A DNA stretch of 64,000 nucleotides from Candidatus Rokuibacteriota bacterium (GTDB taxonomy: Bacteria; Methylomirabilota; Methylomirabilia; Rokubacteriales; CSP1-6), in the NCBI GenBank assembly GCA_003220535.1, contig QHSU01000059.1, positions 62,001-126,000 on the forward strand, read 5' to 3'. The notes below the pieces were generated by a model. It had not been told where the DNA came from. It saw nothing but the letters and a program-made list of their open reading frames with translations, and made no database searches. Every line of letters begins with the position of its first letter. The first letter of the stretch is position 1. Of the stretch, positions 58,164 through 64,000 are shown one piece after another. The position numbers and the translations under genes were made by a program.

Positions 58164-59381
58164 GTGAAGGCTGAAGAGCTGCCCCTGATCGGCGTCACCG
58201 TCCTCGATCTGACTCGTGTCCTCGCCGGACCGTACTGCACGCGTCTGCTGAGCGACCTCGGAGCCCGCGTCATCAAGATCGAGCGCCAGGGCGAGGGCGA
58301 CGAGATGCGACGCAACTACCTGCAGCTCGAAACCGGCCGAGGCGACCAGAGCAGCTACTTCACGCGGGTGAACGTCGGCAAGGAGAGCGTCGGCGTGGAC
58401 ATGTCGCGACCCGAGGGCCAGGCGATCATCCACGACCTGGCGAAGGTTGCCGACGTCGTCGTGGAGAACTTCATGCCGGGCGTCGTCGCCCGGCTCCACT
58501 GCGATTTCGAGACGCTTCGTGCCGCGAAGCCCGACATCATCTATTGCTCCATCTCGGGCTTCGGTCAGACCGGCCCCTGGCGCTCGCGACCGGCCTTCGC
58601 CCACATCATCAATGCCGTCTCGGGCCTCATGCACCTCGAGCAGGGCGACGAGCCGGCGCCCCGCGCGTCCAATCTGCAGGCCGCCGACGTCCTGGCCGGG
58701 ACGCACGCCGCAGTGGCGATCCTGGGCGCGATCATCCGAAAAGGGCGCACCGGCAAGGGCGCCCATCTCGACGTCTCCATGCTCGAAGCGCTCGTCGCCG
58801 CGGACAGCGTGACCTACGCGGCCGTGCTCAACGGCGGCGAGGAGTACGGCAATCCGCGGCCTGGCATGATCGTGGCCCCGATCGGCGATCGCTACCTGGC
58901 CATGCAATTCACCGGCTCGGGAGAGCTCTGGCCCCGTCTCCTCTCAGTGATGGGCCGACCCGAGCTCGGTCGCGACCCGCGCTTCGACACCAGCGAGAAG
59001 CGGCGTTCGAACTGGCGCGAGCTCCGGCCCATCGTCGAGGCGTGGCTCGCGACGTTCGCGACCGTCGAGGACGCGCGCTCGGTCCTGGCCGGGGCGCGTA
59101 TCCCGTGCGCGCCGGTCTTGAAACCGGCCGAGGTGATCGCGGAGCCTCACATGGCGGAGCGCGGATTCTTCCCGACCGTGCCACACCCCGCGCGCGGCGC
59201 CGTGCGGGTGACCGCCAGCCCGTACCACGTCGACGGCGAGCCGGTTCATCCCAGGGGCCCTGCAGCGTATCGCGTCGGTGAACACACGCGCGCCGTGCTC
59301 GGTGACCTCCTCGGCTACGCGCCCGCGCGCATCGCGGAGCTGCGTCGGTCCGGCGTGATCGACGCCCCCGAAGCCGAATAA
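58164..59381 (+). CDS. CaiB/BaiF family III CoA-transferase
   Basis: A 405-aa enzyme from GTG 58164 (MKAEELPLIGVTVLDLTRVL). Motifs: RLLSDLGARVIKIERQGEGDE, VVENFMPGVVARL, CSISGFGQTGPWRSRPAFAH. The catalytic Asp is in LQAADVLAGTHAAVAI. It is divergent from the SBP-like/hydrolase/CoA-transferase operon, with about 120 bases of shared promoter region, and is followed 13 bases later by an exported dienelactone hydrolase paralogue, mirroring the other strand's gene set. Confidence 0.92.
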   Translation: MKAEELPLIGVTVLDLTRVLAGPYCTRLLSDLGARVIKIERQGEGDEMRRNYLQLETGRGDQSSYFTRVNVGKESVGVDMSRPEGQAIIHDLAKVADVVVENFMPGVVARLHCDFETLRAAKPDIIYCSISGFGQTGPWRSRPAFAHIINAVSGLMHLEQGDEPAPRASNLQAADVLAGTHAAVAILGAIIRKGRTGKGAHLDVSMLEALVAADSVTYAAVLNGGEEYGNPRPGMIVAPIGDRYLAMQFTGSGELWPRLLSVMGRPELGRDPRFDTSEKRRSNWRELRPIVEAWLATFATVEDARSVLAGARIPCAPVLKPAEVIAEPHMAERGFFPTVPHPARGAVRVTASPYHVDGEPVHPRGPAAYRVGEHTRAVLGDLLGYAPARIAELRRSGVIDAPEAE

Positions 59382-59394
59382 GGATCGCCTCGCG

Positions 59395-60285
59395 ATGAGA
59401 CGTCGCCACGCGCTCGCGGTGATCACGCTCTGGGTGTCGGCCGGCGTGGTGGGTGGCTGCGCCGGCGCGACGTCCGGCCTGTCCATCACGACGACCACCC
59501 CGAACGGAAGCTCGGAGCAGATTCCGGCCACGCTGTCGAAGCCGGACGGCCCCGGACCGTTTCCCGCCGTCGTGATCATGCACGACTGCAGCGGGCTCGG
59601 GCCCCGCTCGAGCGGCGCTCCGGACCGCTGGGCGAAAGAGCTCTTGGCGCGGCGCTACGTCGTGGTGCTTCCGGACAGCTTCACCACCCGCGGCCATCCT
59701 GACGGCGTGTGCACCGACGCGTCGCCGAGCCGGAACGACGTCAGCCCCGTTCGGCGTGTTCGCGACGCGTACGCGGCGCTGTCCTATCTCCGGACGTTGC
59801 CCTACGTCGACGGATCACACGTCGGCCTCATGGGCGGCTCGCACGGTGGGTCGACGACCTTGGCCACGATGATCGCGCCGGCCAGCGACCGGGACCCGCT
59901 CGCGCGAGACAAGCGCGCGGGCTTCGCCGCCGCGGTGGCGCTCTACCCGGGTTGCGTGACGCGTCCGGGGCGTGTGGACCTGTCCGGCGTCTACGAGCCC
60001 CTCGCGCCGCTGCTGATCTTGATCGGCGACAAAGATGACTGGACGCCGGCGGAGCCCTGCCGGAAGCTGACCGAGGCCGCTCAGCAGGCGGGATACCCGG
60101 TGACGATCAAGGTCTACCCCGGAGCGTACCACTCGTTCGACAGCTACAACCCTGTGCGCTACGTCGCGACGCGCGTCAACGCGAATTCCCCCAGCGGCCG
60201 CGGTGCCACGACCGGGGGAGATCCGGCGGCCTGGGCCGACAGCATTCGCGAGGTCGGCGCGTTCTTCGACCGGTATCTCAAGTAG
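59395..60285 (+). CDS. Dienelactone hydrolase-family lipoprotein
   Basis: A 296-aa alpha/beta hydrolase. Signal with lipobox VGGC (Cys 22), then PAVVIMHDCSGLG, nucleophile Ser in GLMGGSHGGSTTLA, Asp in LIGDKDDWTPAEPC and His in YPGAYHSFDSYN. The triad is complete. It shares the DDxTPAxPC and AYHxFDS features with the paralogue at 56161 but is lipid-anchored rather than soluble. Probably an outer- or inner-membrane-attached esterase working with the CoA-transferase upstream. Confidence 0.88.
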   Translation: MRRRHALAVITLWVSAGVVGGCAGATSGLSITTTTPNGSSEQIPATLSKPDGPGPFPAVVIMHDCSGLGPRSSGAPDRWAKELLARRYVVVLPDSFTTRGHPDGVCTDASPSRNDVSPVRRVRDAYAALSYLRTLPYVDGSHVGLMGGSHGGSTTLATMIAPASDRDPLARDKRAGFAAAVALYPGCVTRPGRVDLSGVYEPLAPLLILIGDKDDWTPAEPCRKLTEAAQQAGYPVTIKVYPGAYHSFDSYNPVRYVATRVNANSPSGRGATTGGDPAAWADSIREVGAFFDRYLK

Positions 60286-60323
60286 GCGCAAGTAGGCGCG
60301 ACTCTACGACTGAGGAGAGACAC

Positions 60324-60752
60324 ATGGCAGCGACGGTGCGTGCCGCAATCCGTGAGCTGATCGAGCAGACGATGGTGACGATGGATGCGCTCCTGGAGGC
60401 GTCGGACCGCGAGCTCGCGATGCGATCGTCGCACGGGTGTGCGCAGGGGAAGGACGTCTGGGCGCTCATCACCAACGATATCGATCACGAAAAGATCCAC
60501 ACGGGGCAGGTCCTGGAAGGACGCTACGAGTCGCGGATCACGGCCTCACCGATGGAGCGACTGGTCGCCGAATGGCTCGTCGAGCGGGCGCGGTTCGTCA
60601 GCTCGCTCGTGGGGCTGACGGACGAGCAGTTCAACCGCGAGACCGCGCCGGGACAGTGGACCTATCGGGCGGTCGCCAAGCACGTGCTCGCGGTGGAGCA
60701 GGACTCGCTCAAGACGATGGCGGCGGACCAGGCGGCGAGAGTCGCGAGGTAG
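60324..60752 (+). CDS. DinB-like/mycothiol-type four-helix protein
   Basis: A 142-aa helical protein with the DinB-superfamily layout: N-terminal helix AAIRELIEQTMVTMDALLEA, the histidine-bearing ITNDIDHEKIHTGQVLEGRYES, and LTDEQFNRETAPGQWTYRAVAKHVLAVEQD, where paired His residues can bind a metal. DinB-fold proteins include thiol-dependent transferases and damage-inducible proteins. Converges on the pyrimidine phosphorylase gene. Specific role unknown. Confidence 0.75.
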   Translation: MAATVRAAIRELIEQTMVTMDALLEASDRELAMRSSHGCAQGKDVWALITNDIDHEKIHTGQVLEGRYESRITASPMERLVAEWLVERARFVSSLVGLTDEQFNRETAPGQWTYRAVAKHVLAVEQDSLKTMAADQAARVAR

Positions 60753-60761
60753 TCTGGGGCA

Positions 60762-62096
60762 TCATCGCGCCGCTCCCATGCGCCGTAGCACCGGCGACGG
60801 CGTCGCCCCGATCGGCTCGTCGCTCACCGTGACCGCCCGCCGGAGCGTCGCTGCCGCCGTCTCCGCGTCGGCCGTCGAACGAGCGTGGACGAGAGCGATC
60901 GGCCGATCTCGACCGACCGCCTCGCCCGGCCCACGCACCTCGGCGAGCCCCACCGCCGGATCGATCGCGTCCTGGACCCGCTGGCGGCCACCACCGAGCT
61001 GCACCACCAGGAGCCCGACCGCCCGCGCGTCCATGCGGGTGATGACGCCGGCGACTTCGGGCGCGACGGCCAGCTCGACCGGCGCCCCAGCAAGGTAGCG
61101 ATCCGGACACTCGACGAGATTCCGGGGGCCGCCGAGCGCCGCGACCATCCGCCCGAACCGCTCGGCGGCGGCGCCGGACGCGAGAGCTTTCTCCACCAGC
61201 GCGGCGGCGGTGGCGGTGTCGCCCGCCAGTCCGCCGAGGACCAGTAGCTCACACGCCAGCGCGAGCGTCACCGTGTAGAGCCTCGTGTCGTGACGCCGCC
61301 CGGTGAGGACATCGATCGCCTCGCGGACCTCGAGCGCGTTTCCGACATGATGTCCGAGGGCCCAGCTCATGTCGGTCAGCACCGCGACGGTAGGAAGCCC
61401 GGCATCCGCGGCGACCGACAGCAAGCTCTCGGTGAGCTCGGTCGCCGACTCCAGCGACGGGGCGAAGGCGCCCGAGCCGACCTTGACGTCCATCACCAGG
61501 GCGTCGAGCCCGGCCGCCAGCTTTTTCGAGAGGATCGACGCCGTGATCAGCGGGATCGACTCGACGGTCGCCGTGACGTCGCGGATCGCGTAGAGCCGCC
61601 GGTCGGCGGGGGCCAGATCCGCAGTCTGACCGACGATGGCGCAGCCGGCGGCGCGCACGGCCGCGCGGAAGCGGTCGAGCCCGGGAACCGTGTCGTACCC
61701 GGGAATGCTGCCGAGCTTGTCCAGCGTGCCGCCCGTGTGCCCGAGACCGCGGCCCGAGATCATGGGCACGAAGCCACCGCACGCCGCCACCACCGGGGCG
61801 AGGATCAGACTGACCTTGTCTCCGACGCCTCCGGTCGAGTGCTTGTCGAGAATCGGGCCGTCGAGATCGGACCAGTCGAGGACGACGCCCGAGTGCCGCA
61901 TGGCGCGAGTGAGCGCCGCACACTCCTCGCGCGACATGCCGCGGAAGTAGACGGCCATCGCGAAGGCGGCGACCTGCCCATCGCTGACCGAGCCGTCGAC
62001 GATCCCCACGACCAGGTCCGCGATCTGCGCCTCGGTCAGGGGCGCGCCGTCTCGCTTGCGGCGGATCAGCTCCGCCGTCGTGGCGCGAGCCGTCAC
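60762..62096 (-). CDS. deoA: Thymidine/pyrimidine-nucleoside phosphorylase
   Basis: A 444-aa phosphorylase that splits pyrimidine (deoxy)nucleosides into base and (deoxy)ribose-1-phosphate. The GTG start at 62096 overlaps the upstream stop (GTGA). The signature ILDKHSTGGVGDKVSLIL binds phosphate, and SGRGLGHTGGTLDKLGSIP matches the family pattern except that the last conserved Glu is Gly. The C-terminal domain is intact. It ends a nucleoside-salvage operon with a permease, cytidine deaminase and an LLM oxidoreductase. Confidence 0.93.
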   Translation of the reverse strand: MTARATTAELIRRKRDGAPLTEAQIADLVVGIVDGSVSDGQVAAFAMAVYFRGMSREECAALTRAMRHSGVVLDWSDLDGPILDKHSTGGVGDKVSLILAPVVAACGGFVPMISGRGLGHTGGTLDKLGSIPGYDTVPGLDRFRAAVRAAGCAIVGQTADLAPADRRLYAIRDVTATVESIPLITASILSKKLAAGLDALVMDVKVGSGAFAPSLESATELTESLLSVAADAGLPTVAVLTDMSWALGHHVGNALEVREAIDVLTGRRHDTRLYTVTLALACELLVLGGLAGDTATAAALVEKALASGAAAERFGRMVAALGGPRNLVECPDRYLAGAPVELAVAPEVAGVITRMDARAVGLLVVQLGGGRQRVQDAIDPAVGLAEVRGPGEAVGRDRPIALVHARSTADAETAAATLRRAVTVSDEPIGATPSPVLRRMGAAR

Positions 62097-63157
62097 ACGC
62101 CCTCGAACACGGCCGCCCATTCCTCCAGCATCTCGGGATACCCGTGGCGCACGGTGAGGCCGACGTGGTCGAAGCCGGCCCGTCCGAGCTCCCGGATCTG
62201 CTCGCGCAGCTCGGCCCGCGGCCCGGTGAAGGTCGTCGCGCGAATGAGCTCGGCGGTGCAGATCGCCTGCTCCTCGGGCCGCAGGAACATCAGATGCCCG
62301 CGGTGGTTACTCAGATATCGGGCGTCCGACGGCTCGTACTCGAGGTAGATCCGGCGATACTGCTCGATCAGCGGTGCGAGAGCGGGCGGGATGGGGCGGC
62401 CGAGATCGCCGAACTCTTCGCGCTCGACCAGGCTGTGCAACGCGATCGTGGCCGTCGGCCCGGCGTGAGCTTTCGCCCGTGGGCTGTCGCTCGGCTCGTT
62501 GTCCCCGAGGACGCAGCCGGCGATGGCGGCTGTCGCGGGGAGCCCGGCCGGATCGCGGCCCGCGTCCCGCCACGCGACCTGCATGTCGGCGATCGCGGCC
62601 CGGGCGTGGCCGACGTTGGCGGTGGCGTGAATCCACCCGGCGCCGAGCTTCGCCGTGAGCCGTCGGGCGCGCGGCCCCAACGCGGAGACGTGCACGGGAA
62701 TCGGGTCCTTGATGTTGACCGCCCCGACCTCGGGGTTGAGGAAGCGGATCTTGCGCCGCTTGCCCTCGAACGTCCATTCGAGCGTCTGCCCCGCGAGCAG
62801 GCCGCGCACGACGCGCACGTATTCCTCCATGTCCGCGAGCTTCACCGGCCGGAGCCCCATCGTCCGACGGGCCGTGAAGCCGGTCGAGATCCCGAAGTCG
62901 ATCCGGCCCGGCGCCAGCGCGTTCAGGGTGGCCAGCCCGCTCGCCGCGACCGGCGCGATGCGATTCGACGGAATCAGCACGCCGGTGGCGAGACGAATCT
63001 TCGACGTCTGCATGGCGGCGGCGGCCATCGAGGCGAAGAGCTCCGAGTTGAGGAGCTGCGTGTCATAGAACCAGGCGCGGCGGAAGCCCAGCTCTTCGGC
63101 CCGCTTCACGACCTTCCAGGAATCCGCGGCGGGTGCCAGAAAAATGTCGAAGTCCAT
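62093..63157 (-). CDS. LLM-class oxidoreductase within nucleoside-salvage operon
   Basis: A 354-aa luciferase-like enzyme, start MDFDIFLAPAADSWKVVKRA at ATG 63157 behind GGAGAG. Motifs LGFRRAWFYDTQLLNSELF, IRLATGVLIPSNRIAP, GRIDFGISTGFTARRTMGL and IPVHVSALGPRARRLTAKLGAGW mark the F420/FMN LLM family. Its stop overlaps the start of deoA and it follows cdd by 31 bases, so it is genuinely part of the operon. It does not look like RutA, the LLM uracil monooxygenase, so its substrate is open. Confidence 0.9.
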   Translation of the reverse strand: MDFDIFLAPAADSWKVVKRAEELGFRRAWFYDTQLLNSELFASMAAAAMQTSKIRLATGVLIPSNRIAPVAASGLATLNALAPGRIDFGISTGFTARRTMGLRPVKLADMEEYVRVVRGLLAGQTLEWTFEGKRRKIRFLNPEVGAVNIKDPIPVHVSALGPRARRLTAKLGAGWIHATANVGHARAAIADMQVAWRDAGRDPAGLPATAAIAGCVLGDNEPSDSPRAKAHAGPTATIALHSLVEREEFGDLGRPIPPALAPLIEQYRRIYLEYEPSDARYLSNHRGHLMFLRPEEQAICTAELIRATTFTGPRAELREQIRELGRAGFDHVGLTVRHGYPEMLEEWAAVFEGV

Positions 63158-63188
63158 CACGGCTCTCCAGGGGTGATCGGCGTGATCG

Positions 63189-63611
63189 TCACGTCGGGCG
63201 TTTCAGCGTGTTGGGTCCGAAGGCCATCGGGAGGAGCTCGCCCAGGGTCGCCGTGACGCGAACGCCCTCCGGCCCGCAGAGATGAAGGCGAGTGTCTGGG
63301 CTCGCGAACTCGGCGAGCTGCTGGCGGCACCGGCCGCAGGGCGGACAGGGCTCGGCGCCCTCGGTCACGATCACGGCCTCGACGATCCGCCGGTCACCCG
63401 CGGCGACCATAGCCCCGATGGCGCTGGCCTCGGCGCACTGGGTGACCGGGTAGGACACGTTCTCCACGTTGCAGCCGGCGTACAGCCGGCCGCTCGCGGC
63501 CCGGACGCATGCGCCGACCCGAAAGCGCGAGTAGGGCGCGTGCGCGTTCGCGAGCGCCTGGCGCGCCAGATCGAGCATGGGCTCGAGAAGCTCGCGGCGG
63601 TCAGCGTCCAC
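63189..63611 (-). CDS. cdd: Cytidine deaminase
   Basis: A 140-aa homotetrameric-type cytidine deaminase. Zinc ligands are C59, C92 and C95, and the catalytic Glu is E61 (TQCAEASA; PPCGRCRQQL). The substrate loop YSRFRVGACV and AGCNVENVSYP are intact. It converts (deoxy)cytidine to (deoxy)uridine, which the phosphorylase downstream can then cleave. It lies 18 bases after the nucleoside-type permease gene. Confidence 0.96.
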   Translation of the reverse strand: MDADRRELLEPMLDLARQALANAHAPYSRFRVGACVRAASGRLYAGCNVENVSYPVTQCAEASAIGAMVAAGDRRIVEAVIVTEGAEPCPPCGRCRQQLAEFASPDTRLHLCGPEGVRVTATLGELLPMAFGPNTLKRPT

Positions 63612-63629
63612 GGTGGGTCGCGCGTGGGC

Positions 63630-64000
63630 TCATCGTTCTTTCAGGTACGGTACGCCGATCGCTCGCGGAGCGACCGCGCGTCCGACGAAGCCGGCCAGCA
63701 GGAGCACCGTCAGGACATACGGAATGGCCTGGATGAGCTGGACCGGCACCACGCCGACGAGCGGCAGCGGCGTCCCCTGCAGGCGTGCTTGCGCAGCGTC
63801 GGCGAACGCGAAGAGCAGACAGGCGCCGAGCGTCGGCAGGGGGCGCCACTGGCCGAAGATCAAGGCGGCCAGCGCGAGGTAGCCCTTGCCGGCCGACATG
63901 TCACGGATGAACGACGCGTGGTGGGCGATCGAGAGATACGCGCCGGAGAGCCCGCACAGCGCCCCGCTCACGATGAGCGCCTGATAGCGCGTGGCGGACA
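63630..64000 (-). CDS. Nucleoside-type ABC transporter permease (N-terminus beyond window)
   Basis: The last roughly 123 residues of a BPD_transp_2-type permease: ATRYQALIVSGALCGLSGAY, AGKGYLALAALIFGQWRP and the final helices QAIPYVLTVLLLAGFVGR. This is the YufQ/NupQ-like family that works with BMP-type nucleoside-binding lipoproteins. Location upstream of cdd and deoA supports nucleoside uptake. The 5' portion lies outside the window. Confidence 0.9.
   Translation of the reverse strand, partial: SATRYQALIVSGALCGLSGAYLSIAHHASFIRDMSAGKGYLALAALIFGQWRPLPTLGACLLFAFADAAQARLQGTPLPLVGVVPVQLIQAIPYVLTVLLLAGFVGRAVAPRAIGVPYLKER

Noticed and set aside
62093-63157. Identity of the operon LLM enzyme as RutA
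   Set aside because: The N-terminus and core motifs do not match RutA as I know it, and no other rut gene is present.
1-64000. CRISPR arrays, tRNA or rRNA genes, prophage or integrative-element borders
   Set aside because: No regularly spaced repeats, no tRNA-like cloverleaf with a CCA region, no integrase/attachment-site pair or structural phage genes were seen; holin-X is a family name here, not phage evidence.

Overview
The window is high-GC and densely packed, with many 4-base ATGA/GTGA gene overlaps. It has no rRNA, tRNA, CRISPR array or replication gene that I can see. Three PQQ dehydrogenases, three family III CoA-transferases, three luciferase-like (LLM) oxidoreductases, several amidohydrolases, sugar and nucleoside uptake genes and large secreted proteins point to a free-living, metabolically broad soil or sediment bacterium. 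The mix resembles uncultured lineages such as Candidatus Rokubacteria. That placement is inference from gene content, not a phylogenetic result.

Layout. 0-10.5 kb is periplasmic quinoprotein metabolism: a truncated PQQ alcohol dehydrogenase, a YVTN propeller protein, DoxX, an intact DD35E insertion sequence, then a four-gene, translationally coupled PQQ operon. That operon includes a fusion of a quinoprotein-associated binding protein to a cytochrome c domain. 10.5-13.9 kb (minus strand) holds an aromatic-type operon (alpha/beta hydrolase, LigB-type dioxygenase, MDR dehydrogenase), followed by a cobalamin riboswitch ahead of a 62-aa Cys-containing protein. 14-25.5 kb holds a DegP-like protease, a CoA-transferase, a PIG-L deacetylase, a four-domain rhodanese, an LLM oxidoreductase, a DUF2235 hydrolase, an AhpD-like protein, an amidohydrolase, a LivM stub and an MFS exporter.

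25.5-34.8 kb is an envelope/stress-type cluster: a PBP1-like enzyme, DUF3618-like and holin-X proteins, an AI-2E permease with an extra C-terminal domain, a BON lipoprotein, small membrane proteins, a frameshifted DUF748 gene, and DUF3185 and DUF2231 proteins. A semi-palindromic GGTAAG-type motif recurs between these genes. 34.8-36.2 kb is a gene graveyard with remnants of a cyclic-glucan synthase, a TrpF-like isomerase and a transposase.

36.2-47.2 kb carries an amidohydrolase, a sugar ABC importer without its ATPase, a methyltransferase, a PrcB-like protein coupled to a large subtilisin-like protease, an LLM oxidoreductase and an enolase-superfamily enzyme. 47.4-53.3 kb encodes secreted multidomain proteins, including a zinc phospholipase C-like one, and a lipoprotein-type SAM methyltransferase. 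53.4-60.8 kb has alanine racemase and two divergent CoA-transferase/dienelactone hydrolase modules. 60.8-64 kb is a nucleoside-salvage operon: ABC permease, cytidine deaminase, LLM oxidoreductase and pyrimidine-nucleoside phosphorylase.

The most unusual structure is a pair of about 150-base palindromic elements between the alanine racemase and CoA-transferase genes. They lie in opposite orientation, share a nearly identical loop, and have outer stems that differ in sequence yet stay complementary within each copy. Other items worth attention are the riboswitch-controlled microprotein, the binding-protein/cytochrome fusion, the PrcB-subtilase pair and an alpha/beta hydrolase that has lost its triad.
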